From NCBI RefSeq assembly GCF_004023625.1, contig NZ_ML137708.1, positions 95,262 through 159,261 on the forward strand: a stretch of DNA of 64,000 nt, read 5' to 3'. The notes below the pieces were generated by a model. It saw only the letters and a program-made list of their open reading frames with translations. It was not told the origin of the DNA and did no database searches. Made by a program: the position numbers and the translations under genes. Below are positions 43,404-51,850 of this stretch, piece by piece. This DNA comes from Streptomyces cavernae (GTDB lineage Bacteria; Actinomycetota; Actinomycetes; Streptomycetales; Streptomycetaceae). Numbering within the stretch: the first letter of the stretch is position 1; the number at the start of each line of letters is the position of its first letter.

Positions 43404-44246
43404 ATGGCCATGACCCGTACACCGCTGCGGCGTTCCCTCGACTACGCCGTGCTCGGCGTCCTGTCGTTCATCTTCGCGCTGCCCGTGCTGTACCTGTTCC
43501 TGGGCAGTTTCAAGCCCTCCGACGAAGTCCTCGACGGCCTGTCCGGTTTCCTGCCCACCCATCTCTCGTTCGACAACTACGCGGCCGTGCTGCGCAGCTT
43601 CGACTCCGACAGCACCGGCTACTTCTGGCAGTTCATGGCCATCTCCCTGGGGGTCGCGTTCGTCGTGGTGACGGGCGGACTGTTCGTCAACTCGATGGCC
43701 GCGTACGGCATGTCCCGGCTGAAGTGGCGCGGCCGGGAAGCCGTGTTCACCCTGGTCCTGCTGCTGATGCTGGTCCCGTTCGAGTCGGTGGCCGTACCGC
43801 TCTTCTACCTGTTCAACGACCAGCGCAACACCCTGTACATCCAGGCGATCCCCTTCATCGCCAACGCCTTCTCGATCTACCAGTTCCACACGTTCTTCCG
43901 CTCCATCCCGCCGAGCATCGAGGAGGCGGCCCGGTTGGACGGGGCGGGGCCCTGGCGCACCTTCTTCGCGATCATCGTGCCGATGTCGAAGCCGGTGTTC
44001 GCGTCGGTCGCGATCCTGACCTTCCTCACCCAATGGGGGTCCTTCCTGTGGCCTGTCCTGATGGTCTCCGACCCGTCGGTCCGCCCGCTGCCCCTGCAGA
44101 TGAGTGTCTTCCAGGCTCAACTCCCCCTGGACTGGGGCCAGATCCTCGCCTTCGGTGTGCTGCTCGTGCTGCCCGTGCTGGTGGTGTTCGTCTTCTTCCA
44201 GCGGTGGTTCGTCCAGGGAGTCGCCAGTTCCGCCGTCAAGGGCTGA
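43404..44246 (+). CDS. Sugar ABC transporter permease (MalG type)
   Basis: A 280-residue six-span permease, starting 3 nt after the previous gene's stop. Its EAA loop reads EEAARLDGAGPWRTFFAIIVP. Final gene of the LacI-regulated operon. First spans include YAVLGVLSFIFALPVLYLFL. No oddities. Confidence 0.9.
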   Translation: MAMTRTPLRRSLDYAVLGVLSFIFALPVLYLFLGSFKPSDEVLDGLSGFLPTHLSFDNYAAVLRSFDSDSTGYFWQFMAISLGVAFVVVTGGLFVNSMAAYGMSRLKWRGREAVFTLVLLLMLVPFESVAVPLFYLFNDQRNTLYIQAIPFIANAFSIYQFHTFFRSIPPSIEEAARLDGAGPWRTFFAIIVPMSKPVFASVAILTFLTQWGSFLWPVLMVSDPSVRPLPLQMSVFQAQLPLDWGQILAFGVLLVLPVLVVFVFFQRWFVQGVASSAVKG

Positions 44247-44279
44247 GAACACCGGTGGGAGGCCGGCCACTGAGCGCCG

Positions 44280-44400
44280 AGCCGTGTACCGGTCGGAGTG
44301 GTGTACCGGTCGGAGTGGCGGGTCACGGCGGCCGTGACCGGATGTGACCGGATGCGACCGGGGGTGACCGTCCGTGACGCAGCCGCGCATAACCTGCCGG
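44280..44400. repeat. Short tandem repeats in the gap after the ABC operon
   Basis: The 17-bp unit GTGTACCGGTCGGAGTG is directly repeated at 44283-44316, then short GTGACCGGATG-like repeats continue to about 44375. The units may be slippage products. No gene or obvious terminator here. Confidence 0.6.
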
Positions 44401-44468
44401 GATCGCCGTGCCACTCGCAGGGACGTACTCGTACGGCTGCTCGACGGCATCCGGGGTACTTTCCCGGT

Positions 44469-44690
44469 ATGGACGATGTCGTCGTTGACTCTGACGAGCT
44501 GCTGCGCCGGATCCAGCGGGCCCGGGCCTGGGCCGCGCGCGAGGAGGAGCGGTGGAGGGACAGGTCAGAGAAACCGCAGAGTGATGACGTGGGCGGTGGG
44601 ACCGAGGCCCATGTGAACGCGGTCGCGTACAGCGCCGTCCGACAGGTTCTGGACGAGGTGATCGAACCTGGCAGTCACGATGTTTTCTAG
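44469..44690 (+). CDS. 73-residue hypothetical protein interrupted at its stop by a MITE
   Basis: The ATG at 44469 opens a 73-codon frame: MDDVVVDSDELLRRIQRARA WAAREEERWRDR-type helix-rich, acidic/basic alternation, then VNAVAYSAVRQVLDEVIEPG. It is likely a small helical actinomycete protein. The stop TAG belongs to the CTAG that is duplicated by the MITE at 44691, so the original gene may have been longer. Function unknown. Confidence 0.6.
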   Translation: MDDVVVDSDELLRRIQRARAWAAREEERWRDRSEKPQSDDVGGGTEAHVNAVAYSAVRQVLDEVIEPGSHDVF

Positions 44691-44880
44691 AGGGTGTGTC
44701 GAAAGTCCCGTGCGGTGCCCGCGGTGTCCGGTGCGTGGCTTCGGTGTGCCGGAAAAAGGCCCTCGTAGCAGAGCTACTTGGGTCTTTGGCCGGTGCGGCG
44801 AGTGGGGGTGCCCCCTGCTCGGAGAGCTTGGGGGAGCGTGCCGGGCGCCGCGGGTGCTGTGCGGGACTTTCGACACACCC
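44691..44880 (+). mobile_element. MITE-like non-autonomous element, copy 2
   Basis: A 190-bp element with terminal inverted repeats: GGGTGTGTCGAAAGTCCCG on the left and its complement on the right. It is flanked by a CTAG duplication (44687-44690 and 44881-44884), as made by IS5-family (IS427 group) or similar transposases. No coding capacity. The interior (AGCAGAGCTACTTGGGTC... GGGGGAGCGTGCCGGGCGCC region) matches copy 1 at 6866-7056 almost base for base. Confidence 0.88.
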
Positions 44881-44910
44881 CTAGCTAGTGCCCCGGCAGG
44901 CACATACCGG

Positions 44911-46647
44911 TCACCGGTGACCTGAGCCGCCCGTCTTGCGCAGGAACCCCCGCAGACGGCGCAGCGGCCAGGTGTTGATGATGTCTTCCGGAGTTAGCCA
45001 GCCGCGCTGCGCGGTGGCGACTCCGTAGCGCAGATGGGCCAGGTGCAGCACGGAGTGGGCGTCGGTGTCCACGGCGAACTTCGTGCCGTGCTCCTTGGCG
45101 CGCAGGATGTCCTCGTCGCACAGGTCCAGGCGGTCGGGCTGGGCGTTGATCTCGAGGGCGGTGCCGGTGCGGGCGCAGGCGGCGAAGACCTCGTCCCAGT
45201 CTGCGTCGACGCCGGGCCGCTTGCCGATCAGCCGGGTGGTGGGGTGGCCGATGATGTGGACGTGCGGGTTCTCGCAGGCGCGCACCAGCCGCCGGGTCAT
45301 CGTCCCGCGGTCGAGGTCGAAGTGGGAGTGCAGGGCGGCCACACAGATGTCGAAGCCGTCGAGGAAGTCCTCGGGCCAGTCCACGTCCCCGTCCGGGCCG
45401 ATGTTGAGTTCGGTTCCGTGCAGCAGCCGCATCCCGTGGTGGCGCCCGTCCAGCTCCCGCAGCCGCTCCCGCTGGGCGAGGATCTTCTCGTCCGTCATGC
45501 GCTGCATGTACAGGTTGGGCGCGTGGTCGGTGACCGCGTAATACGCGTAGCCGCGTTCGGCCGCGGCCGCCACCATCTCCTCCAGCGGCGCGAGACCGTC
45601 GGTGAGGTCGGTGTGGGTGTGCAGGTCACCGCGGATGCCGTGTTCGGTCACCACGTCGGGCAGCTCTCCGCGCAGGGCGGCCTGGATCTCGCCCCGGTCC
45701 TCCCGCAGGGTGGGCGGGATCCACGGCAGGCCGAGCCTCGCGTACACCTCCTCCTCGGTGCGGGAGGCCACCGACGCTCCGCCGTCCACTTCGAACAGAC
45801 CGTACTCGGACAACTTCAGCCCCTGGCGCACGGCGATGGTGCGGGTGCGGATGTTGTGCGCCTTGGAGCCGGTGAAGTACTGCAGTCCGGCGCCCCACGA
45901 CTCGGGCGGCAACACCCTCAGGTCGACCTGGACGCCCTTGGTGGTGCGGATCGACGTCTTCTTCTCGCCGTGGGCGATCACCTCGGCGGTGGACGGCAGC
46001 GCGCCGAGCGCCTCCATGAAGGGAGCCGACCGCTTCGCGGCGACGAGGACGTCGATGTCTCCGATGGTCTCCCGCATGCGCCGCAGTGACCCCGCGTACG
46101 TGCAGCGCCTGCAGCCGGACACCCGGGAGAGCTCGGCGACGATGCCCTCGGCCGCGTCCATGGCGAGGTGCAGCGGAATGCGGTCGCCCGACTGCTGCAT
46201 CAGGGTGATGCCGTGCAGGATGTTCTCCTGCGTCTTCTCGCCGAAGCCCTTCAGGTCGTGCAGCGCGTCCGCCTCGATAGCGGCGGTCAGCTCGCTCACC
46301 GAGGAGATGTGCAGGTCCTCGTAGAGCCGCATCGCGCGCTTGGGGCCGAGGGTGGGGATCGTGATGAGTTCGCGCACGCCGGCGGGGATCTTCGCGCGCC
46401 GCTCCTCGACGGCCGTGACGGTGCCGGTGCGCAGGTACTCGATCACCTTCTCGGCGATCGACCGGCCCACGTTCGGGATGTCCCGCAGCTGGCCCGCGTC
46501 CAGGTGGGAGATGTCGGCGGGGTGGCCGCCAATCGCGCGTGCGGCCTTCTCGTAGGCGCGCGCCTTGAAGGCGTCGCCTCCCGTGATCGCGATGAGGTCC
46601 GCGTACTCCTGCAGGAGCGCCTCGACCTCGTCATTGGGCCGGGCCAC
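44911..46647 (-). CDS. polX: PolX-type DNA polymerase / 3'-5' exonuclease with PHP domain
   Basis: A 578-residue bacterial family-X polymerase. An N-terminal HhH region (GFGEKTQENILHG; NVGRSIAEKVIEYLRTG) precedes the palm motif GSLRRMRETIGDIDVLVAA with the catalytic DxD and a later VDLRVLPP Asp. From residue 335 a PHP phosphoesterase domain carries DLHTHTD, ALHSHFD, IIGHPTTRL and DTDAHSV, the metal ligands of its exonuclease. It acts in base-excision or gap-filling repair. The ATG at 46647 opens the HhH region. Confidence 0.92.
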   Translation of the reverse strand: MARPNDEVEALLQEYADLIAITGGDAFKARAYEKAARAIGGHPADISHLDAGQLRDIPNVGRSIAEKVIEYLRTGTVTAVEERRAKIPAGVRELITIPTLGPKRAMRLYEDLHISSVSELTAAIEADALHDLKGFGEKTQENILHGITLMQQSGDRIPLHLAMDAAEGIVAELSRVSGCRRCTYAGSLRRMRETIGDIDVLVAAKRSAPFMEALGALPSTAEVIAHGEKKTSIRTTKGVQVDLRVLPPESWGAGLQYFTGSKAHNIRTRTIAVRQGLKLSEYGLFEVDGGASVASRTEEEVYARLGLPWIPPTLREDRGEIQAALRGELPDVVTEHGIRGDLHTHTDLTDGLAPLEEMVAAAAERGYAYYAVTDHAPNLYMQRMTDEKILAQRERLRELDGRHHGMRLLHGTELNIGPDGDVDWPEDFLDGFDICVAALHSHFDLDRGTMTRRLVRACENPHVHIIGHPTTRLIGKRPGVDADWDEVFAACARTGTALEINAQPDRLDLCDEDILRAKEHGTKFAVDTDAHSVLHLAHLRYGVATAQRGWLTPEDIINTWPLRRLRGFLRKTGGSGHR

Positions 46648-46813
46648 ACCTCAGAGTCTAGGAATCGACGGGCGCGCGGTACCACCGGGCAGTCACTGCT
46701 GTGGATGGAGTGATCCGTGTTGCGATCTTCCGGGCGCCGTTCTTCGCTGGAGTGGTGAACCTGTTCTGTGGCGGGCCGTCCGGTCCCGCCTGGGGGCCGC
46801 GCCTAGGAGGACC

Positions 46814-49174
46814 ATGGAGAAAGCGCGGAGCAGGGGTGAGGTCGTTCGCCGGAACGCGTGGTGGTGGTTTCTGGTCGCCGGGGCCCTGGTGGACGCGAGT
46901 TATTTCATCAAGTCCTCCCCAGTGCGCTATCTGGTGTCCGCGATCCTGTCCGCCGCCGCCGCGGTGGCGATCCTCGTGGGAGTCCGCTGGCACCGTCCGC
47001 GTCCGGCCGTGTCCTGGTATCTGCTCGCCGTGGGCACGGGGTTGTTCGCCGTGGCGGACACCATCTTCGGCGCCCTGCAGATCGCGGGGACGATGGTGCC
47101 CGTCCCGTCCGTGGCCGATCTGTTCTATCTGGCCGGCTATCTCCTCTTCATCGCCGGACTGATCGTCCTGGGGTCGGCGCGCAGCACCGACAGACGCTGG
47201 ATCCCCCTGCTGGACGCCGGCATCATCACGCTCGGCATGGCCACCCTGACCTGGGCACTCGTCGTCAAGCCCTACCTCCGCAGCGAGACGTCCGCCCTGC
47301 CCCTGACGGTCTCGCTGGCCTATCCGGTGCTCGATCTGCTGCTGCTGTACATGGCCGCGCGGCTGGTGCTCACCTCGGGGGTGCGGTCTCCCGCGCTGGC
47401 GCTGTTCACGGCGTGGGTCATCGCCACGCTGGCCGCGGACGCCCTGTACTACTCCACCCTGGCCGCCAGCGGCACGCCGGTCGCCGCGGAGGTCGCCGAC
47501 GGTCTGTGGAACGGCGCCTACGTCTGTCTGGGTGCGGCGGCCCTGCACCCGTCCCTGGCCGATACGACCCGGGTGGCGCCGCCACCGGGCGAGGAGAAGC
47601 TGTCGCCCGCCCGTATGTGGGTGCTCATCCTGCTGACCCTGCTGGGCCCCGCGCTGGTGGTCGCCAACATCGGCGATGTGCGCGAACAGCCCCTGCACGC
47701 CGCCGTGATCTGCGGAATCGTCGCCGCGCTGACGCTCCTGCTGATGGTGCGCATCATGCTCCTCGCGCGGTTCGCCGAGAACCAGGCCGACCGCGCGAAG
47801 GTACGGGCCAGGATGGCGGAGCAGGCCCTGCAGGAACAGACCCAGCTGCAGAAACAGCTCAGCCACCAGGCCTTCCACGACAGGCTCACCGGGCTGGCCA
47901 ACCGGACGCTGTTCTCGGAGCGGCTGGAGGAGGCCCTCGGCCGCGCGTCGACGAGCGGGAACACCGTACTGCTGGTGATCGATCTTGATCATTTCAAGGA
48001 CATCAACGACAGCCTCGGTCATCCCGTCGGCGATGAACTCCTCATCACGGTCGGCCACCGGCTCCTGGGCGCGGCGCGCCGGCAGGACACCGTCGCCCGG
48101 ATGGGCGGGGACGAGTTCGCGATCCTCGCGGAGGACCTGCGGGACACCCCGGCCGAGCGGTACGCCACACGGTTCCTGGAGCGGTTCAAGGCTCCGTTCG
48201 CGCTGTCGGGGCATCGCAGCGTCTTCGTCACCGCCAGCATCGGCATCGTCGCCATCAACGAACCGATGTCCTTCAAGGACGCGCTCCGCGACGCCGACAT
48301 CGCCCTCTACGTGGCCAAGAACCGGGGCCGCAACCGCGCCGTCCTCTTCGAGTCCGCGATGAGCCTGGCGCAGCAGAACCACGCGCGCATCGCCCAGGAA
48401 CTGCGTTACGCGCTCACCCGCAACGAGTTCGCCGTCCGCTACCAGTCGGTCGTCGACCTCTCCACCACGGAGGTCGTCGGCGTCGAGGCCCTGCTGCGCT
48501 GGCAGCAGCCCGGCCGCGCGCACACCCCGCCGGAGCTGTTCATCCCCATCGCCGAGGAGACCGGCCTCATCATCCCGATCGGCGCCTGGGTGCTGCGGCA
48601 GGCGTGCGCTCAGGGGCGGCGCTGGCACGACACCGTGCCGGCGCGCCGGCCCCTGAGCGTGGCCGTCAACGTCTCCGGCCGGCAGCTCAAGGACAACCGG
48701 TTCCCCGAGACCGTACGGCAGGTGCTGTCGGAGACCGGGTTTCCCGCGACCTCACTCGTCCTGGAGATCACGGAGAGCACCCTGGTCGCCGACGCCGAGA
48801 CCGCATCCGCGCACATCCGCGCCCTGCGCGACCTCGGCGTGCGCATCTCCATCGACGACTTCGGCACCGGCTACTCGTCCCTGTCCTACCTGCGGGACCT
48901 GCCGGTCGACATCGTCAAGATCGACCAGAGCTTCGTCCTCGGTGGCGCCGCGGTCGACAACAGCCTCATCCAGGCCATCCTCCACCTCGGATACGCGCTC
49001 GACCTGGACACCATCGCGGAGGGCATCGAGACACCGCACCAGGCGAAGCGGCTGCGTGCGCTCGGCTGCCCCTACGGCCAGGGTTTCTACTACTCCCGCC
49101 CGATGTCCCCCAACGCGCTGGAGGCCTATCTCGCCACCCAGGCGGCCCTCACCCTGTCGGACACGAATCCCTGA
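46814..49174 (+). CDS. Membrane GGDEF-EAL protein (c-di-GMP cyclase / phosphodiesterase)
   Basis: A 786-residue signalling protein. About ten membrane spans fill residues 15-325 (LVSAILSAAAAVAILVGV, LPLTVSLAYPVLDLLLLY, MWVLILLTLLGPALVVA). A short coiled coil follows, then a GGDEF domain with intact MGGDEFAI and HDRLTGLANR, and an EAL domain with EALLRW, DDFGTGYSS, KIDQSF and AEGIE. Both active-site motifs look intact, so it could make and break c-di-GMP, a regulator of Streptomyces development. TAGGAGGACC before the ATG at 46814 is an excellent ribosome binding site. Confidence 0.92.
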   Translation: MEKARSRGEVVRRNAWWWFLVAGALVDASYFIKSSPVRYLVSAILSAAAAVAILVGVRWHRPRPAVSWYLLAVGTGLFAVADTIFGALQIAGTMVPVPSVADLFYLAGYLLFIAGLIVLGSARSTDRRWIPLLDAGIITLGMATLTWALVVKPYLRSETSALPLTVSLAYPVLDLLLLYMAARLVLTSGVRSPALALFTAWVIATLAADALYYSTLAASGTPVAAEVADGLWNGAYVCLGAAALHPSLADTTRVAPPPGEEKLSPARMWVLILLTLLGPALVVANIGDVREQPLHAAVICGIVAALTLLLMVRIMLLARFAENQADRAKVRARMAEQALQEQTQLQKQLSHQAFHDRLTGLANRTLFSERLEEALGRASTSGNTVLLVIDLDHFKDINDSLGHPVGDELLITVGHRLLGAARRQDTVARMGGDEFAILAEDLRDTPAERYATRFLERFKAPFALSGHRSVFVTASIGIVAINEPMSFKDALRDADIALYVAKNRGRNRAVLFESAMSLAQQNHARIAQELRYALTRNEFAVRYQSVVDLSTTEVVGVEALLRWQQPGRAHTPPELFIPIAEETGLIIPIGAWVLRQACAQGRRWHDTVPARRPLSVAVNVSGRQLKDNRFPETVRQVLSETGFPATSLVLEITESTLVADAETASAHIRALRDLGVRISIDDFGTGYSSLSYLRDLPVDIVKIDQSFVLGGAAVDNSLIQAILHLGYALDLDTIAEGIETPHQAKRLRALGCPYGQGFYYSRPMSPNALEAYLATQAALTLSDTNP

Positions 49175-49187
49175 CGGCCTTGACGGG

Positions 49188-49206
49188 TCCGCCGGCGTAC
49201 GGCGGC
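49188..49206. terminator. Short hairpin between convergent genes
   Basis: CCGCCG and CGGCGG around a 5-nt loop lie between the ends of the GGDEF-EAL gene and the convergent Lrp-type gene. Short and without a U-tract. Confidence 0.4.
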
Positions 49207-49213
49207 CGGCCGG

Positions 49214-50371
49214 TCAGTCCCGCAGCCACGGGGCGAGGATGCCGCCGCGCTTGAGCGAGCCAAGGACGAACGAGACGTCCACGGACGCAGTGTCCCGCAG
49301 CCAGGAGGAGCGGGTGACGAAGCCGTACAGGGCTGGTTCATCGGGGAAGGCGGCGAGAACCAGCAGCTGGCGTTCCCCGGTGACGAAGCTCAGGTACCGG
49401 ACGTACGGGGACTCGGCCAGTACCACCGCCACCGCCTCGGCCGCGGACGGCGCGGTGCGCACCCACAGCACCGCCTCCACCGGCAGTCCGAGGAGTGCCG
49501 GTTCGATAACGGCCCGGATGCGCACCGTGCCGTCCCGCCGCATCGCGCCGAGCCGTCGCCGGGCGGTGGCCTCCGACACTCCCGCGACCCGGGCGAGTTC
49601 GTCGTAGGTGCACCGGCCGTCCTCGGCGAGGGCGTGGAGCAACAGCCGGTCCTGCCGGGAGAGTTCCCGCGCCGGCTCGCCGGGCGGCAGCACATCGCCG
49701 GGAGCCGGCCCCGCCCACGGCACCGACGGCACCGACGGCACCGACGGCACGAGCGGCGCGGACAACGTCGACGACACCGACGGCACGGAGGGCACCGATG
49801 GCACAGGCGTCACCGACGGCACAGGCGTCACCGATGGCACCGATGACGCCGATGGCACCGATGACGCCGACGTCGGCGCCGACGGGGCCCCGAGGGCGGC
49901 GATCTCGGCCTCGGTGAGCAGGCCTGCGTGCCACTCGCGGATCGTACGGACATGGCGCAGAACGGGCAGCGTGAAGCTCTCCACCATGCCCGGCAGGCCC
50001 GGGAGTTCGTCCATCACCAGGGACGCGAGGCGCTCCCGGGGACAGAGCAGTTCCGCGACGCAGTCCGGGGATCCCGTCAGCATATGGGCGAAGACGCAGT
50101 CGGTGCGACGGGCCAGCGCGTTGGCGGTCATCCTGGCCCGCCCGGGAGCGCAACGCACACCGATCACCGTGCTGCGGCCGCGGACCGCCATGGCGCCGAT
50201 CCGCACCAGCCCGGACTCCAGCAGCCGGGTGCCCCGCCGGACGACGGTGCGTTCGGGCTCGCCGAGAGCCGCCGCGATGCGATGCCATGAGGCGCGGCCG
50301 TCGATCTGCAGCGCGCTGATGATGCGGCGGTCCAGCGAATCCGCCACGGTGGCGGTCGGTCGTGCGTCCAT
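49214..50371 (-). CDS. Tandem Lrp/AsnC-type regulator with a repeat-encoded linker
   Basis: A 385-residue protein made of two Lrp/AsnC halves. Half 1: DSLDRRIISALQIDGRASWH and EPERTVVRRGTRLLESG (HTH), then a ligand-domain-like region ending near residue 150. Half 2: LSRQDRLLLHALAEDGRCTYDEL then GVSEATARRRLGAMRRDGTV (HTH) and VLWVRTAPSAAEAVAVV, VRYLSFVTGERQLLVLAAF (RAM-like). Between them a 55-residue Ser/Val/Pro linker (VPSVPSVPSV type) is encoded by a 9-bp tandem repeat. Divergent from the Nramp operon, which it probably controls. Confidence 0.88.
   Translation of the reverse strand: MDARPTATVADSLDRRIISALQIDGRASWHRIAAALGEPERTVVRRGTRLLESGLVRIGAMAVRGRSTVIGVRCAPGRARMTANALARRTDCVFAHMLTGSPDCVAELLCPRERLASLVMDELPGLPGMVESFTLPVLRHVRTIREWHAGLLTEAEIAALGAPSAPTSASSVPSASSVPSVTPVPSVTPVPSVPSVPSVSSTLSAPLVPSVPSVPSVPWAGPAPGDVLPPGEPARELSRQDRLLLHALAEDGRCTYDELARVAGVSEATARRRLGAMRRDGTVRIRAVIEPALLGLPVEAVLWVRTAPSAAEAVAVVLAESPYVRYLSFVTGERQLLVLAAFPDEPALYGFVTRSSWLRDTASVDVSFVLGSLKRGGILAPWLRD
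49715..49880. repeat. Tandem hexa/nonanucleotide repeat encoding the Lrp linker
   Basis: Repeats of GGCACCGAC and related GGCACCGAT / GGCACAGGCGTCACCGAC units run through the region between the two Lrp-type halves. In frame they encode VPS-like triplets. The array is coding but highly repetitive and probably length-variable. Confidence 0.8.
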
Positions 50372-50524
50372 CGGACCGCCAGTATGGCGGATTCCGTCAT
50401 TCCCGTCAGAGTTCTTGTTCCCTTCCGTCAGCCTCCCCGAGGCTTCCCAGGGGACGGACCTAACGGAACCAGCCAGCCGGGCCGTACGAGCCGCACGAAC
50501 CCATGCCTCCCGCGACGTACGGAG

Positions 50525-51850
50525 ATGGTCGACGTGACTGCTACCCCTGGAAGTCCCCCTCGGCAACGGGCGGCCGCATCCACCGAGCCCGAGGCGGCCT
50601 CCGCAGCGCCACGGCGCCGACTTGTCCTGCTGGGCCCCGGCCTGGTGCTGGCGGCCGCGAGCGTGGGCGCCGGCGACATGGTGACCTCCCTCGCGGGCGC
50701 CGCCGGTTACGGGATGGCGCTGATGTGGGCGATCCTCATCGGAGTCGTGCTGAAGTACTCGCTGACCGAGGCGGTGGGGCGGCTGTACATGGCGACCGGG
50801 CAGACGGTGATCGCGAGCCTGCGGTCGGCCGGCCGCCTGCTGCCCGCGGCGTTCTTCCTCTTCGTGCTGGTCATCGGGCTGTTGTACGGGGCTGCGCTGA
50901 GTTCGGTCGCAGCGCTGGCGCTGTCCACGCTGTTCCCGGTGCTGCCGCCGCGTCCGACCGGCATCGCGATCGCGCTGGCGTCGGCCGCGATCGTGTACGT
51001 GGGGCGGTACGCGCTGTTCGAGCGGGTGATGAGCGTCTTCATGCTCGCCAAGTTCTTCGGCATGGTCGTCCTCACGGTGACCACGCTCGTCACCACCGAC
51101 GACCTGCCGGGTCTGTTCTCCTCGCTCAGGCCGCGGCTGCCGGCGGGGGACGTGGTGACCGTGCTGGCGCTGATCGGCGGCGTCGGAGGCACGGCCGGGA
51201 TCGCGTCGTACAGCTACTGGGTGCGGGAGAAGGGTTGGCGGCATGGCAGTCGACTGTCCGTCATGCGGGCGGATTCCGCGGTGAGTTACACCGTCACCTT
51301 CCTGTTCGTGTTCTGCACCTCGGTGGTCGGCACCGGCCTGCTGTTCGGCAGCGGCCGGACCATCACGGGCAACGACGGGCTGGCGGCGCTCGCCGACCCG
51401 CTCGGCGCGGATCTCGGTTCGGTGGCCCGGGTGCTGTTCCTCGGGACCTTCTTCCTGGTGACGTTGAGCGCGCTGGTCGGCGGCTTCAACGCGCTGTGCT
51501 ATCTGCTGTCCGACTCGCTGCGGACCATACGGGGCGTCCCGGACGCGGCGGCCGAGCCGCACATGGCACAAAGCAGCCGCCCCTTCCGCGGCTTCCTGCT
51601 CTACTGCGCGGTCGCGGCCGTCGCCGTCACGTTCCTGGGGCGGCCGGTGCCCCTGGTGCTGACCTACGCGGCGGTGGGTTCGCTGATCCTGCCGCTGCTG
51701 TCCGGGGCGCTGCTGGTGCTGCTCAACCGGCGGACCGTCGAGCGTCCCTACCGCAACAAGATCATGTCGAATGTGCTGCTGTCCGGCTCCCTCGTCCTCT
51801 TCGGGGTGCTGGCCGTCGTTCAGCTCAAGGAATCTCTTGGAGGGTCGTGA
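50525..51850 (+). CDS. Nramp-family divalent metal transporter
   Basis: A 441-residue multi-span protein. GPGLVLAAASVGAGDMVTSL AGAAGYG-type first helix carries the metal-binding region of Nramp (usually DPGN; here GAGD), and later AGIASYSYWVREKGW and FFLVTLSALVGGFNALCYL. About 11 spans. The metal-site motif is non-canonical, as in NRAMP-related transporters for Mg2+ or other substrates. The ATG at 50525 or the GTG at 50534 could be the start; GGAG suits the GTG spacing better. First gene of the Nramp / amidase / DadA-like operon. Confidence 0.8.
   Translation: MVDVTATPGSPPRQRAAASTEPEAASAAPRRRLVLLGPGLVLAAASVGAGDMVTSLAGAAGYGMALMWAILIGVVLKYSLTEAVGRLYMATGQTVIASLRSAGRLLPAAFFLFVLVIGLLYGAALSSVAALALSTLFPVLPPRPTGIAIALASAAIVYVGRYALFERVMSVFMLAKFFGMVVLTVTTLVTTDDLPGLFSSLRPRLPAGDVVTVLALIGGVGGTAGIASYSYWVREKGWRHGSRLSVMRADSAVSYTVTFLFVFCTSVVGTGLLFGSGRTITGNDGLAALADPLGADLGSVARVLFLGTFFLVTLSALVGGFNALCYLLSDSLRTIRGVPDAAAEPHMAQSSRPFRGFLLYCAVAAVAVTFLGRPVPLVLTYAAVGSLILPLLSGALLVLLNRRTVERPYRNKIMSNVLLSGSLVLFGVLAVVQLKESLGGS

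Noticed and set aside
42036..44450. 804-residue open frame antisense to the sugar permeases
   Set aside because: Typical antisense frame of GC-rich coding DNA with His/Gln/Asp/Glu bias; both permeases on the + strand are clear.
44696..44925. Short open frames inside the MITE copy
   Set aside because: They recur in both copies because the element is repeated; no coding evidence.
46658..48628. 656-residue frame antisense to the GGDEF-EAL gene
   Set aside because: Antisense shadow; the + strand motifs are intact.
49720..49880. CRISPR-like array
   Set aside because: Units are 6-9 bp coding repeats without spacers; no cas genes in the window.
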